Shown: piece by piece, positions 46,009 through 56,058 of the stretch
Position numbering within the stretch: the stretch's first letter is position 1
Layout: every line of letters begins with the position of its first letter
NCBI RefSeq assembly: GCF_000773975.1
Contig: NZ_JRUQ01000016.1
Location: 62,001 to 126,000, forward strand
Origin: Erwinia typographi
GTDB taxonomy: Bacteria; Pseudomonadota; Gammaproteobacteria; Enterobacterales; Enterobacteriaceae
Direction: 5' to 3'
DNA length: 64,000 nt
Position numbers and translations under genes: made by a program
Notes under the pieces: generated by a model
Told to the model about the DNA's origin: nothing
What the model saw: only the letters and a program-made list of their open reading frames with translations
Databases searched by the model: none

Positions 46009-46575
46009 ATGGTACGTAAAGCTGAAAACGCCCGGGAACGCTTTGGACGGGCAGCCCTCCAGCTTTTCCAGCAACAGGGTTATGCCGGGACGACCGTATC
46101 GCAAATAGCCTCTGCCGCAGGCCTGACGGAAAGAACCTTTTTTCGCTATTTCGTCGATAAGCCGGAAGTGCTGTTCTGGCATTCAGAAGAGATCCAGTCA
46201 GGTGTGGTGAGGGCCATTCATGCTGCTGGTGAAGGTAATCCACTGGACATAGCGCTGGCGGCACTGCAAACCATCGGCGAATTTTTTGACGGGAATCGTG
46301 CGGAGGTGGCTATCCGACATGCCATCATTGACGCAACGGTTGAGTTTCAGGAAAGGGAACTGATGAAAATGTATCAGCTGGCGGAAGCCATCTCTCTGGT
46401 ACTGACGGAGCGGGGCGCCAGCAGCTCTCAGGCCAGAATGACGGCCAGTATCAGTGTGACACTCTGGCGACTTGCAATTAATGATTGGCTGGTGGCGAAA
46501 GTGGACTGCGCATTTTCACTGACGCTCATGCACACCAGAGCCGCGCTGGAAGAAATAATCATCACCGATCGTTAA
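46009..46575 (+). CDS. TetR-family transcriptional regulator
   Basis: A 188-residue regulator starting MVRKAENARERFGRAALQLF; a frame from 45994 adds five residues. The helix-turn-helix, TTVSQIASAAGLTERTFFRYFVDK, is near residues 29-52, and the ligand-binding C-terminal domain is helical. Divergent from the EthD gene, which with the VOC gene is the likely target set. Ligand unknown. Confidence 0.88.
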   Translation: MVRKAENARERFGRAALQLFQQQGYAGTTVSQIASAAGLTERTFFRYFVDKPEVLFWHSEEIQSGVVRAIHAAGEGNPLDIALAALQTIGEFFDGNRAEVAIRHAIIDATVEFQERELMKMYQLAEAISLVLTERGASSSQARMTASISVTLWRLAINDWLVAKVDCAFSLTLMHTRAALEEIIITDR

Positions 46576-46728
46576 CGGACGGCAGAAATAGTTACCAGGG
46601 CATGATATGAAAATAATGGTTACCAGTGCTCCGGGTTATATTCATTCTGCCGGGACGCCTGAGCTACCAACTGGTGGATATACAATTAAAGCAAGGGTTT
46701 ACTCATCGATGAAACAACAGGTGGCGCT

Positions 46729-47058
46729 ATGCTGACCCCGAATGCTTTGCTCAAAATGGTTTCACTAAAGACTTGTTATATCATGCTCCGCTCGGTGGTT
46801 GTGCCAGCGCGAATACACGAGGCAATGGATGATCATCATCGCTGGCTCTACCAACTTGAAAGCGAAGGAAAAATTATTTTATCGGGGCCAACATTCCTTC
46901 AGGATGAATCCCCGGATGCCGGGGTTACCCTGTTTGTTGCAAAAGATTTTGAACACGCCGAAGCGCTGGCGGTACGAGACCCACTAGTGACGTCGGGAGC
47001 TGTCACATTTCAAATCAGGCGATGGGAACTTAAAGAAGGAATCCTTCTTGCTAAATAA
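46729..47058 (+). CDS. YciI-family (YCII domain) protein
   Basis: A 109-residue protein with the ferredoxin-like YciI fold: HHRWLYQLESEGKIILSGPTF with the histidine of the family, and FEHAEALAVRDPLVTSGAVTFQIRRW. An AGGTGG ribosome site is just before the ATG at 46729; an ATG at 46756 would also leave the domain whole. The family is of poorly known function, often near oxygenases. It is plus strand, 153 bases after the TetR gene. Confidence 0.78.
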   Translation: MLTPNALLKMVSLKTCYIMLRSVVVPARIHEAMDDHHRWLYQLESEGKIILSGPTFLQDESPDAGVTLFVAKDFEHAEALAVRDPLVTSGAVTFQIRRWELKEGILLAK

Positions 47059-47219
47059 GCGGTAGTATCATTGCTGGCCTTCATAGCTAACCAAAGTCTT
47101 CTGCCCCTCAGTGCCGGTAAAGTACTGGAGATGCGGCGTGTCTGGGAAAGACTGTGTTCTCAGCCTGACCGTATCAGGGGTATTAATAGCCAAAACCTGA
47201 ACAAAAAAGTGGCGGAACT

Positions 47220-47843
47220 ATGCTGAAAATACTGGGACGAGCCTCGTCAATCAACGTCCGCAAAGTGCTCTGGGTTTGTGAAGAACTGGGTATTACCTAT
47301 CGTCGTGAAGACTGGGGCGAAGGATTCAAGTCTCCCCAGGAAGCCGCCTTTAAGAGCATGAATCCTAACGCCATGATCCCCGTTATCCAGGAAGGGGAGT
47401 TTATTTTGTGGGAGTCCAACGCCATTATTCGCTATCTGGCTAATGCCTGGGGCGGCGGCTGGCTGTATCCTGAGGAGCCCCGCGCCCGCGCCCCGGTCGA
47501 TCAGTGGATTGACTGGCAGGCTACCGAACTGAATACCTCCTGGCGCTATGCGTTTATGTCGCTGGTTCGCCAGTCCCCGGCGCATCAGGATCCCCGCCTG
47601 CTGGCGGCGGCCTGTAAAGGCTGGGCGCACACCATGAGCATTCTTAATGGTCAGCTGGAGCGAACCGGTGCCTATGTCGCGGGCAGCGCATTCTCCCTGG
47701 CGGACGTGCCGGTGGGGCTGTCGGTCAACCGCTGGTATGAGACGCCGCTGGAACATCCTGACCTGCCCGCGGTTCGCGCTTACTATGAGCGGCTGACCGG
47801 GCGTAAAGGTTATGCCACCTGGGGACGCAACGGTACGCCTTAA
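47220..47843 (+). CDS. Glutathione S-transferase family protein
   Basis: A 207-residue protein with an N-terminal thioredoxin-like domain (residues 1-80, LKILGRASSINVRKVLWVCEELG and the glutathione-site ESNAIIRYLA) and helical C-terminal domain (DQWIDWQATELN, FSLADVPVGLSVNRW). It most resembles the stress-type bacterial GSTs that act in detoxification. It converges on the MocR gene with two bases between stops, and the 160 bases before it hold no gene. Confidence 0.9.
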   Translation: MLKILGRASSINVRKVLWVCEELGITYRREDWGEGFKSPQEAAFKSMNPNAMIPVIQEGEFILWESNAIIRYLANAWGGGWLYPEEPRARAPVDQWIDWQATELNTSWRYAFMSLVRQSPAHQDPRLLAAACKGWAHTMSILNGQLERTGAYVAGSAFSLADVPVGLSVNRWYETPLEHPDLPAVRAYYERLTGRKGYATWGRNGTP

Positions 47844-47845
47844 CC

Positions 47846-49303
47846 TCACATTATACCCGCGTCGAGCCCGCTGAGTTCGCAGGCCAGCGCTCCGGTTCGC
47901 TTGAGCGCCCAGGTGTAGCGTTCGTCAAAGGGATAGCAGCAGGAGAGGCGCAGCGCGCTGTTGCCGCGTTCGCTCAGGGTATAAAGCGCTCCCGGCGTCA
48001 GGCAAATCTTCTCCTGAAGCAGCCGCTGAAACAGCTCTACGGTATCCACCGCGGTCGGCAGCTCGACCCAGAAAACAAACCCCCCGCTGGGCTGCGTAGC
48101 CTGCGTTCCCTGTGGAAAGTGGCGGGCGATCAGGCCGCGCGCCTCATCCAGCTGTGCGGCATAGCGGCGGCGCAGCGTGCGCAGGTGATGGTCGTAGCCG
48201 CCAGACGCCAGAAAATGCCCCAGCGTTTCCGAAAGCAGGCGTGATTCGGCCAGCGAGGAGACTGATTTGAGCCTCGCCAGCTCTTCACTGAAGCGCCCGG
48301 CAGCAATCCAGCCGATATGGAAATCCGGCGCCACCGTTTTGGTAAAGCTGGCGCAGTGCAACACCCAGCCTTCGCTATCGAACGCTTTAACCGCAGGGGA
48401 GAGCGGCCAGCAGAACTGTAGCTCGCCGTAGAGCCCGTCCTCAATCAGCGGAACCTTGTGTTGATTAACCAGCTTCGCCAGGCGTTTTTTATCTTCCAGC
48501 TTCATGCTGCAACCCAGCGGATTCTGCACGTTAGGCATGGCGATCAGCGCCTGCAAGCGTTTCTCTCTCAGCAGCAGTTCCAGCGCATCCAGCGAAAGCC
48601 CGTGCTGGGGATCGGTTGGGATTTCCAGCACCTTCAGCCCGAGGCTAGCCAGCAGAGGGAAGAGATAAAAATAGGTTGGCGTCTCGACCCCTACGCAGTC
48701 ACCTGGCTTTGTCACGGCCCGCAGCGCCAGCTGGAGCGCCTCCATACAGCCATGCGTCAGGGTAATGTCTTCGGCCGTCAGCGCCATGCCCAAATCCATT
48801 GAACGCCTGGCGATTTCTCGCCTTAGCCGCTGGCTACCCGGCGGCAGAGCATAACGGCCAATCAGCTCCGGCTCTCTTCGTAGCAGCGAAGCCATAATGC
48901 GGCTGATCTTAGCGGTAGGAAAGAAGTCGCTGTTTTGCGGGCAGGCCAGCGAGATATTGGTATAGTCTGCGTGGTTCTGCGCGGCAAAAACGGCCTCGAT
49001 CAGTTCCAGCTTTTCACTGCCCGGCGAGCGGACTTTCGCCTGTCGGTCGCCGCTGATTTTGACCGAGGGAAGCTGTCCGCGCACATAATAGCCCGACTGC
49101 GGTCGTGCTTCGATCAGGCCGCGATCTTCAAGGATTCGGTAAGCCGTCAACACCGTATTGATGCTGAGCTGGTGGCTGCTGGCGCAGCGGCGTATAGCCG
49201 GCAGGCGGCTGCCGGGCAGGAAAGTGCCGTTGTGAATAGCCTCCGCCAGCGATTCGGCCAGCCGGTGATAGAGCGTACTTTCCTGAGCGTCAATGATGGA
49301 CAC
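47846..49303 (-). CDS. MocR-type regulator (GntR helix-turn-helix plus aminotransferase domain)
   Basis: A 485-residue fusion: a GntR winged helix in residues 1-72 (YHRLAESLAEAIHNGTFLPGSRLPAIRRCASS) and a class I aminotransferase fold from about 110 to the end. The PLP lysine is Lys322 in SFTKTVAPDFHIGW, with NPLG at 261 and the cofactor aspartate in IEDGLYG. MocR regulators use PLP to sense amino acids or vitamin B6. It is divergent from a LysE-type exporter, which it probably controls. Confidence 0.92.
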   Translation of the reverse strand: MSIIDAQESTLYHRLAESLAEAIHNGTFLPGSRLPAIRRCASSHQLSINTVLTAYRILEDRGLIEARPQSGYYVRGQLPSVKISGDRQAKVRSPGSEKLELIEAVFAAQNHADYTNISLACPQNSDFFPTAKISRIMASLLRREPELIGRYALPPGSQRLRREIARRSMDLGMALTAEDITLTHGCMEALQLALRAVTKPGDCVGVETPTYFYLFPLLASLGLKVLEIPTDPQHGLSLDALELLLREKRLQALIAMPNVQNPLGCSMKLEDKKRLAKLVNQHKVPLIEDGLYGELQFCWPLSPAVKAFDSEGWVLHCASFTKTVAPDFHIGWIAAGRFSEELARLKSVSSLAESRLLSETLGHFLASGGYDHHLRTLRRRYAAQLDEARGLIARHFPQGTQATQPSGGFVFWVELPTAVDTVELFQRLLQEKICLTPGALYTLSERGNSALRLSCCYPFDERYTWALKRTGALACELSGLDAGIM

Positions 49304-49346
49304 AGTCGCCTGCCTGAGTGATGGGTACAGTTAAAGTGATTGGAGC

Positions 49347-49363
49347 ATTGTACTCATTACAAT
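49347..49363. promoter_or_regulatory. palindromic operator candidate between the MocR and LysE genes
   Basis: ATTGTA-CTCAT-TACAAT is a perfect 6-base inverted repeat with a 5-base spacer, 44 bases upstream of the MocR start and 75 bases before the LysE start. A partial GTGTA repeat follows. Likely a binding site for the MocR protein. Confidence 0.5.
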
Positions 49364-49438
49364 AGTGTATTTCTGAATCTGTTACCATTACTCCAGCCGC
49401 TCTACCATGGTGTTCTCATTTGTCAGCAGGACACAACC

Positions 49439-50023
49439 ATGCTCGATCCCTCTTTTTTCAGTTATGTCACCGTGATGTCGATTACGCCAGGCCCCAACAA
49501 CCTGATGCTGGCTACCTCTGGCGTCAATTTTGGGCTGCGCCGCACGCTGCCCATGCTGATGGGTATTTTGGTCGGCTGTGCGATCCAGACGGCGATCGCG
49601 GGGCTTCTGCTTGAGGTGCTGCTGGTGTGGATGAGCGCCGTCCGTCTGCCGTTAACCCTGCTCGGAGCCGCCTATCTGTTCTGGCTTTCCTGGAAGATTC
49701 TCCGCTCCGGCGCGCCTGAGATGAGGGAGAAAGCCCAGCCCATGACGCTGCTGGGCGGCGCGATGTTTCAGGCTATCAACCCGAAAGCCTGGCTGATGGC
49801 AACCAACGTGGCGCTGATGTACACCGTCAACAGCGGTATTCCGGTGGTGATGATCGGTTTTATGGCGCTGAATTTACCCTGCATTCTGATTTGGGCGGCA
49901 ATGGGCGATCGGCTGGGCAAACATTTGCAGGTGGCGTGGAAGCTGAATTTATTTAATGCCGTGATGGCTATTTCGCTGGTGATGACTACCTGCTGGATGC
50001 TGATAGAGGCATTCCGTCAGTAG
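49439..50023 (+). CDS. LysE-family amino acid exporter
   Basis: A 194-residue inner membrane protein with about six membrane helices, starting MLDPSFFSYVTVMSITPGPNNLMLATSG; the family signature PGPNN is near residue 17. The longer frame from 49340 is rejected. LysE/RhtB proteins export amino acids or related small molecules in exchange for protons. Its divergent MocR neighbour suggests induction by an amino acid-like signal. Substrate unknown. Confidence 0.9.
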   Translation: MLDPSFFSYVTVMSITPGPNNLMLATSGVNFGLRRTLPMLMGILVGCAIQTAIAGLLLEVLLVWMSAVRLPLTLLGAAYLFWLSWKILRSGAPEMREKAQPMTLLGGAMFQAINPKAWLMATNVALMYTVNSGIPVVMIGFMALNLPCILIWAAMGDRLGKHLQVAWKLNLFNAVMAISLVMTTCWMLIEAFRQ

Positions 50024-50050
50024 CAAAAAAAGGGCGGAAAGTCCGCCCTT
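50024..50050 (-). terminator. terminator for mqo, shared with the LysE gene
   Basis: AAGGGCGGA (50030-50038) and TCCGCCCTT (50042-50050) form a 9-base stem with a 3-base loop. On the minus strand the stem is followed by a run of seven T, making it a good terminator for mqo; on the plus strand it follows the exporter stop. Confidence 0.88.
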
Positions 50051-50065
50051 AGAGTTGGAGCGTTG

Positions 50066-51685
50066 CTACTTGCCGATGACTGCGGCGTCGGCCTCAGAGG
50101 CTTCGTCGTTGGCTGCAGAAGTTGGCGTATAGTCCAGCTGCAGGATACGGCTGGTTTCTGCCATGACTTTCTCCGTAGCGGCCACGTTGCCGTTCAACTT
50201 CTTGCCGTTAGAGGGGATCAGGGCGGTCAGCTTGGTCTGCCACTCGACCGAACTGAATTTGTCTTCAAAGACTTTCTTCATCAGATCGAGCATGATCGGC
50301 GCAGCGGTGGAGGCACCCGGTGACGCCCCCAGCAGCACAGAGAGGGTGCCATCCTGCGAGGTCACCACTTCGGTGCCCAGCTTCAGCACGCCGCCTTTTT
50401 CCGCATCTTTCTTGATGATCTGTACGCGCTGTCCGGCCTTCACGCGACGCCAGTCTTCCATGCGGGCTGCGGGAAGATAATCCTGTAGCGCTTTAAGCCG
50501 ATCGTCATCGGTCAGCATCACCTGGCCGATCAGGTATTTCACCAGATCAAAATTACTCAGGCCTACGTGCAGCATTGGCTTAATGTTTGACGAGGTTAGC
50601 GAGCCAAACATATCCAGCAGCGACCCTTCCTTAAGGAATTTGGTTGAGAAGGTGGCAAAGGGGCCAAACAGCAGCGTTTGCTTACCGTCCAACATGCGGG
50701 TATCCAGATGCGGCACCGACATCGGCGGCGCGCCGACAGAGGCTTTGCCGTAGACCTTCGCCTGGTGACGTTTCACCACATGAGGATTGTCGGTGACCAG
50801 GAATTCGCCGCCCACCGGGAACCCGGCATACGCTTTTGCTTCCGGGATACCCGATTTCTGTAGCAGCGTCAGTCCTGCACCGCCAGCACCGATAAATACG
50901 TATCTGGCGCACAGGATTTTTTGCTGGCCGTTGTTGTTCAGATCGGCAACCGTAACGCTCCAGCGTCCATCCTCGTTGCGCTTGATGTCGCGCACTTCAT
51001 GCCTGGTTTTCAAGCTGAACCGCGGGCTTTTTTGCAGCGATTCTACCAGCTGATGCGTGATTTCACCGAAGTTCACGTCGGTGCCGGTCAGAATGCGGGT
51101 AGCCGCTACGCGTTCGCCCGCTTCGCGGCCCTCCATCATCAGCGGTATCCATTCCCTGATCTGCTCAGGATCTTCAGAATATTCCATGCCGCGGAACAGG
51201 GTACTTTTCTGCAGGGCCTCATAGCGTTTTTTCAGGAACCCAACGTTGTCTTCGCCCCAGACAAAGCTCATGTGCGGTACGCTGTTGATAAAGCTGCGCG
51301 GGGTATTGAGCATTCCCTTCTGTACCAGGCTGGCCCAGAACTGACGGGAAATCTGGAAGGATTCGTTAATGTCTATGGCTTTGCGGATGTCGATAGAGCC
51401 GTCAGCATCTCCAGGGGTATAGTTCATCTCTGCCAGCGCAGAGTGACCCGTGCCCGCATTATTCCAGCCGTTGGAGCTCTCTTTGGCGATACCGTCGAGA
51501 CGCTCAACCATGCCGATGCGCCACGTCGGCTCAAGCTCCTGCAAATAGGTGCCGAGCGTGGCGCTCATGATGCCACCGCCGATCAGTAATACATCGACAT
51601 CGTGGTGTTCATCTGTGGTCGACGCTGTTTTCGCAAAACCCAGCGTGTTAAAACAGCCAGCCAGGAGTGCAGCTAATTTTCGCAT
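50066..51685 (-). CDS. mqo: Malate:quinone oxidoreductase
   Basis: Mqo is a membrane-associated FAD enzyme that oxidises malate to oxaloacetate and passes electrons to quinone, alongside NAD malate dehydrogenase. The 539-residue protein has a short hydrophobic N-terminal extension, the [23 protein letters not shown] site from about residue 29, and the GLGAGG-like [17 protein letters not shown] segment. The C-terminal tail ends [10 protein letters not shown]. It is isolated in the accessory block, followed by its own terminator. Confidence 0.97.
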   Translation of the reverse strand: MRKLAALLAGCFNTLGFAKTASTTDEHHDVDVLLIGGGIMSATLGTYLQELEPTWRIGMVERLDGIAKESSNGWNNAGTGHSALAEMNYTPGDADGSIDIRKAIDINESFQISRQFWASLVQKGMLNTPRSFINSVPHMSFVWGEDNVGFLKKRYEALQKSTLFRGMEYSEDPEQIREWIPLMMEGREAGERVAATRILTGTDVNFGEITHQLVESLQKSPRFSLKTRHEVRDIKRNEDGRWSVTVADLNNNGQQKILCARYVFIGAGGAGLTLLQKSGIPEAKAYAGFPVGGEFLVTDNPHVVKRHQAKVYGKASVGAPPMSVPHLDTRMLDGKQTLLFGPFATFSTKFLKEGSLLDMFGSLTSSNIKPMLHVGLSNFDLVKYLIGQVMLTDDDRLKALQDYLPAARMEDWRRVKAGQRVQIIKKDAEKGGVLKLGTEVVTSQDGTLSVLLGASPGASTAAPIMLDLMKKVFEDKFSSVEWQTKLTALIPSNGKKLNGNVAATEKVMAETSRILQLDYTPTSAANDEASEADAAVIGK

Positions 51686-51925
51686 GAGGCGACATCTCCG
51701 TATGTTGAATCATCAACATGTTAAGCAGGAGAAACAGGCACGGCTTCTTGGGAATCCGTTTGCTGTCTCGTAAACCAGAGGTTTCTTTCAGAACAACCCC
51801 ACTCAGAATGGCCGTATTACAGCCCGGGAGTGTGTTAGAAATATACCATTGTTACGAGGCAATTAAAAAATTGTTTAAAGATTAAAAATGAGAATGAAAA
51901 TTCAAACGAAATTAGTAACATTGAT

Positions 51926-51949
51926 AGCGGGCCGTAATACCGGCCCGCT
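51926..51949 (-). terminator. hairpin upstream of mqo and before the aldehyde dehydrogenase stop
   Basis: AGCGGGCC (51926-51933) and GGCCCGCT (51942-51949) form an 8-base stem around 8 bases, 24 bases past the stop of the minus-strand aldehyde dehydrogenase. The following minus-strand bases are AT-rich but not a clean T run. The rest of the 287-base gap to mqo is AT-rich and probably carries the mqo promoter. Confidence 0.55.
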
Positions 51950-51972
51950 CAGGAGGGGGGACAGAACGAGAG

Positions 51973-53391
51973 CTAATTGATTATCAGAGACTTAGGTTCC
52001 AGAAACGCATCGAGACCCCAGCGGCCCATTTCGCGGCCCAAACCGGAGTGCTTAAAACCGCCGAACGGCGCTTTCGGTTCATGAATCAGCGTATTAATCA
52101 GCACCCGCCCTGATTCAATCTGCCGGGCGACGCGGGTAGCCCTTTCCCTGTCCGCCCCCAGTACTAAAGCGCTCAGCCCGTAATCCGTTTCGTTAGCCAG
52201 CGCGATGGCTTCAGCCTCATCGCGATACGTTATCAGGCTCAGCACCGGACCAAAAATTTCCTCACGAGCAATCGTCATGCTGTTGTTTACGTCGGTAAAC
52301 AGCGTCGGGCGGACATTCCAGCCGCGATCGATCCCTTCCGGGCGACCTTCGCCGCCAGCCAGCAACCGCGCGCCTTCCTCAATGCCGACGCGAATGTAGC
52401 GCTGCACGCGATCCCACTGCTTCTGGCTCACCATTGGCCCGATTTCAGTTTCGCTGGCGCGAGGGTTGCCGGAAACTGTACCGTTAACCGCGCTTGCCAG
52501 CGCCTGCTCACACTCTGCCTTGCGTGAGGCGGGGATAAAAATTCGGCTTCCGGCAATGCAGGCCTGCCCGCTGTTGATAAAACCGGCCTGAATGGCGAGC
52601 GGCGCGGCTTCGGCGAGGTCGGCATCGTCCAGGATCAGGGTGGGGGATTTTCCGCCCAGTTCCAGGGTGATACGTTTGAACGTTTCAGCACCGTTGCGCA
52701 GAATCGCTTTCCCTACGGCGGTTGAACCGGTGAAGGAGATTTTAGCGATATCAGGATGATGGCTGAGGGTTTCACCCACCACGTCGCCTCTCCCGGTGAC
52801 AATATTGAACACGCCAGGCGGCAAACCGGCCTCATGCAGGGCTTCAGTGACAATCTGCGTTTGCAGCGCGCTCATTTCACTCGGCTTTATCACCGCCGTG
52901 CAACCTGCGGCGAGCGCGGTGGCCAGCTTGCTACAGATAAACCCAGCGTCGCTGTTCCACGGGGTGATCAGCCCGGCTACGCCGAGCGGCGTCATGATGA
53001 CGCGAGCCAGCCCAACCTGCTGCTCAAACGGGTAGGCTTCGAGCGTGGCAATGGTCTGGTCAATCACCGCCGCTGGCCAGGCGGCCATCCAGCCAGAGCG
53101 GGCCGCCGGGGCGCCATATTCCAGAATAATGGCCTCCAGCAGATCGGCTTCACGCGCAGCCAGCGCCTGCCGCATGTTTTTCAGCATCGCCAGGCGTTCA
53201 GACCGGGTTGTCCGGGAAAAGGCCGGAAAAGCCGCTTTGGCGGCGGCAATGGCCCGCTGGGTATCCGTCACGTCGGCGAGGCGAACCTGCCCGATGGTCT
53301 CTTCGGTGGCCGGGTTGTACAGATCGAACCACTCCTCGCCGTGAGGCGTGACAAATTCACCGTTGATATAGATGTGGCTGATGCGCTGCAT
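51973..53391 (-). CDS. Aldehyde dehydrogenase family protein
   Basis: A 472-residue NAD(P)-dependent aldehyde dehydrogenase. Key residues are visible: Asn146 in TPWNSD, Lys169 in VIKPSE, the GSTAVGKAI nucleotide loop, catalytic Glu244 in LELGGKSP and catalytic Cys278 in NSGQACIAG. It lies divergent from a LysR gene 101 bases away, its probable regulator. It resembles semialdehyde or general aldehyde enzymes, but the substrate cannot be assigned. Confidence 0.93.
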   Translation of the reverse strand: MQRISHIYINGEFVTPHGEEWFDLYNPATEETIGQVRLADVTDTQRAIAAAKAAFPAFSRTTRSERLAMLKNMRQALAAREADLLEAIILEYGAPAARSGWMAAWPAAVIDQTIATLEAYPFEQQVGLARVIMTPLGVAGLITPWNSDAGFICSKLATALAAGCTAVIKPSEMSALQTQIVTEALHEAGLPPGVFNIVTGRGDVVGETLSHHPDIAKISFTGSTAVGKAILRNGAETFKRITLELGGKSPTLILDDADLAEAAPLAIQAGFINSGQACIAGSRIFIPASRKAECEQALASAVNGTVSGNPRASETEIGPMVSQKQWDRVQRYIRVGIEEGARLLAGGEGRPEGIDRGWNVRPTLFTDVNNSMTIAREEIFGPVLSLITYRDEAEAIALANETDYGLSALVLGADRERATRVARQIESGRVLINTLIHEPKAPFGGFKHSGLGREMGRWGLDAFLEPKSLIIN

Positions 53392-53492
53392 AATTTCTCT
53401 CCAGATAAGGGATGGAGTGAGTATAAGTCGCTGACACCATGCCGATAAGCTGGTATATCCTGCAATGGGTGTACCGATAATCAGGATAATCT

Positions 53493-54398
53493 ATGCATCG
53501 TTCCGGTCTGATTGAGCTTGAGGTAGTAATGGCCGTGGCCCGTCGGGGTAGTTTTCGCGCGGCATCCCGTGAGTTGGGCATGTCACCCACGGCGGTTAGT
53601 AGCGCGGTGGCGGGGCTGGAGGCCCGGCTGGAAACGCGGTTGTTTAACCGCACCACCCGTAGCGTAGCGCTGACCGAAGCGGGCGTTCGCTATCTCGACA
53701 GAATTGGTCCGGCGCTGGATGAGATCCGCCATGCCTCCGAAGAGATTGGCAGCCACGGCGACGAGCCGGCAGGCACGCTGCGGCTGAACATGCCGATGGA
53801 CGTCGCGAGCCTGATGTTCAATGCTGTGCTGGCCGACTATTTACGGCGCTATCCGCAAATGAAGCTGGAAATCGTCAGCGAGGCGCGGAGGGTGGATATT
53901 GTTGCGGAAGGATTTGATGCAGGCGTGCGGCTGGCCGAGTCGGTTCCGCAGGATATGATTGCCGTAGCGCTGACGGGCGACATACGGATGCGCATTGTTG
54001 GTTCACCGGCCTATTTTTCCCGCGTCGGCACGCCTCGCACCCCGGAAGCGCTGCAACAGCACGCTGGCTTGTGTATGCGGATGTCGCACGGCGGCGTTTA
54101 CCGCTGGGAACTGGCAAAACAGGGCCAGCTGTTGGAGGTAGAGATCCCGCCCCGCGCCGTGTTCACCGACATGCGCACGCTGCGCGAAGCTGCGCTGGCC
54201 GGTTTTGGCCTGGCCTTTATGGCCGAGTTTCAGGTCGCTGAGGATTTACGGGCGGGTACGCTGATTTCCGTACTGGATGAATGGTCCGCGCCGTTTCCCG
54301 GCCTGCGGCTCTATTATCCGGGGCATCGCCACATTCCTGCCGGTTTAAAAGCGCTGATAGCGATGATCCAGCGGCGGCCGGGGTTCAGCCTGCTCTGA
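53493..54398 (+). CDS. LysR-family regulator next to the aldehyde dehydrogenase
   Basis: A 301-residue LysR regulator. The helix-turn-helix ([28 protein letters not shown]) is in residues 15-42 and the effector domain includes [16 protein letters not shown], common in the CrgA/DmlR branch. It is divergent from the aldehyde dehydrogenase and is the last gene of the block inserted between cdh and tpiA. Effector unknown. Confidence 0.9.
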   Translation: MHRSGLIELEVVMAVARRGSFRAASRELGMSPTAVSSAVAGLEARLETRLFNRTTRSVALTEAGVRYLDRIGPALDEIRHASEEIGSHGDEPAGTLRLNMPMDVASLMFNAVLADYLRRYPQMKLEIVSEARRVDIVAEGFDAGVRLAESVPQDMIAVALTGDIRMRIVGSPAYFSRVGTPRTPEALQQHAGLCMRMSHGGVYRWELAKQGQLLEVEIPPRAVFTDMRTLREAALAGFGLAFMAEFQVAEDLRAGTLISVLDEWSAPFPGLRLYYPGHRHIPAGLKALIAMIQRRPGFSLL

Positions 54399-54446
54399 AT
54401 GTCAGTCGCGCGGTACGGTGCGTGCGGGAGTTAAAAGAGCGGAGGG

Positions 54447-54480
54447 GGAAAGAACTCCTGCGCTGTGACCAGCGCAGGAG
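54447..54480 (-). terminator. terminator for tpiA
   Basis: CTCCTGCGCTG (54455-54465) and CAGCGCAGGAG (54470-54480) form an 11-base stem with a TGAC loop. On the minus strand it is followed by TTCTTTCC, a T-rich stretch, placing the end 9 bases after the tpiA stop. Confidence 0.8.
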
Positions 54481-54488
54481 GCAGAGCA

Positions 54489-55256
54489 TCAGGCGCTCTT
54501 CGCTGCCGCGGCCGCTTTCACGATCGCTGCGAACGCATCGGCTTTCAGCGATGCGCCACCAACCAGAGCACCGTCGATGTCCGGCTGAGCAAACAGTTCC
54601 GCCGCGTTCTTATCGTTAACCGAACCGCCGTACTGAATGATGACCTGCGCGGCCACGTTCGCGTCTTTCTTAGCAATGTGGTCACGGATGAATTTGTGTA
54701 CGGCCTGAGCCTGAGCAGGGGTAGCCGATTTGCCTGTGCCGATAGCCCAGACTGGCTCGTAAGCAATCACTACGCCGTTGAATGCGTCAGCGCCCTGGGT
54801 GTTCAGCACTGCGTCGATCTGACGTGCGCACACTTCTTCGGTCTTGCCCGCTTCGTTTTCCGCTTCGGTTTCGCCGATGCACAGGACTGGCGTCAGGCCA
54901 GCCGCTTTCAGCACGGCAAACTGCTTAGCGATCTGTTCGTCGCTCTCTTTATGATAAGTACGACGCTCAGAGTGGCCGATAATGATGTACTGCGCGCCAA
55001 CGTCTTTCAGCATGTCGGCGGAGATTTCACCGGTAAAGGCACCTGAAAGATTAACGTTAACGTTCTGCGCGCCAAGGGCGATATGGCTGCCAGAAATAGC
55101 GTGTTTCGCCAGGTCCAGATACATCACCGGAGGGGCAATGGCTACGCCGCAGCCGTCAACGCTGCTCAGCTCTTTACGCAGGCCGGCAATCAGCTCGTTG
55201 ACCATATGTTTGCTGCCGTTCAGTTTCCAGTTACCCATTACTAACGGATGTCGCAT
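54489..55256 (-). CDS. tpiA: Triosephosphate isomerase
   Basis: TpiA interconverts dihydroxyacetone phosphate and glyceraldehyde 3-phosphate. From [19 protein letters not shown] the protein has 255 residues, as in E. coli; a frame to 55268 adds four residues. The active-site residues are clear: Asn11/Lys13 in NWKLNG, His95 in IIGHSERR and Glu167 in [11 protein letters not shown]. It marks the return of the conserved gene order after the inserted block. Confidence 0.98.
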   Translation of the reverse strand: MRHPLVMGNWKLNGSKHMVNELIAGLRKELSSVDGCGVAIAPPVMYLDLAKHAISGSHIALGAQNVNVNLSGAFTGEISADMLKDVGAQYIIIGHSERRTYHKESDEQIAKQFAVLKAAGLTPVLCIGETEAENEAGKTEEVCARQIDAVLNTQGADAFNGVVIAYEPVWAIGTGKSATPAQAQAVHKFIRDHIAKKDANVAAQVIIQYGGSVNDKNAAELFAQPDIDGALVGGASLKADAFAAIVKAAAAAKSA

Positions 55257-55375
55257 TATATCCTCCACGCTTAGCGCGATGCTGTTAAATTACCCTGCCT
55301 TAGCAGCGTTGTCTGCCAGACAGTATAGAGATCAAAACCGCTAAAGGCTTTGCTTTTCGTCATCTTTGCAGAGGG

Positions 55376-55969
55376 TCAGTTGCCCGCCATAGCCAGTTTT
55401 ATCGGCTCGATGGCGAAGGTCAGCCCCTTATCGCCGTTATCCGCTAGGATGTAGCGCACCGCCCCCTCGTCCTGGGTGTAGTAACGCGATCCTTTCCCTT
55501 TCACCAGCAGGTCATCCAGCCGTTTCAGGCTCTGTTCTTCATTGAGCGTCGGCTCAAAAAAACGTTCCATTGCGGCCATATAGGCGCGGGCTTTATCCCG
55601 CGCCGCTTTCTCTTCCGTCCCCGGTACCGGCAGCCAGGTTATCTGTAATGTTTTGATCTTACCGGTTCCCTGTTCAAGAGCGGTTGAAGCATAGAGATTT
55701 TCATTGATCTTGCTGGCTGCGCGGGTCAAATTACTCTTATCGCCACGGTTATCGATCGCGCGGTATTCAGCAATCTGTAACGTTGTGTTGATAGCATTAT
55801 ATTTTTCACGGAACTGACCGATGGTCATATCAAAGGTAGGCGAACCTGCCTGCAGATAAGGTGCGGAGGGCAGATGTTCAGTGCGGTCCTGCGCGGCAGG
55901 GGCGTTCTCTGCTCTCGCCGTCGTAAGCGCCAACAGTAACGTGATGCCCAGATAAAACGCTTTATTCAT
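55376..55969 (-). CDS. yiiQ: DUF1454 family protein YiiQ
   Basis: A 197-residue precursor with a signal peptide (MNKAFYLGITLLLALTTARA) and a mature domain of the DUF1454 family, known only in enterobacteria and of unknown function. It lies 119 bases upstream of tpiA and downstream, across a divergent gap, from yiiR, as in E. coli. Probably periplasmic. Nothing in the sequence indicates a reaction. Confidence 0.92.
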   Translation of the reverse strand: MNKAFYLGITLLLALTTARAENAPAAQDRTEHLPSAPYLQAGSPTFDMTIGQFREKYNAINTTLQIAEYRAIDNRGDKSNLTRAASKINENLYASTALEQGTGKIKTLQITWLPVPGTEEKAARDKARAYMAAMERFFEPTLNEEQSLKRLDDLLVKGKGSRYYTQDEGAVRYILADNGDKGLTFAIEPIKLAMAGN

Positions 55970-56058
55970 ACTGTCTGCCCTAACAATAAATTCAGCTCAA
56001 GATTAGAACGGACAATGACCGGCAAAGTCAAAGCCTGACGCTGTTCTGGGGGATAAAA

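Noticed and set aside
50921-51589. 222-residue plus-strand frame opposite mqo
   Set aside because: Antisense shadow of a conserved flavoprotein gene.
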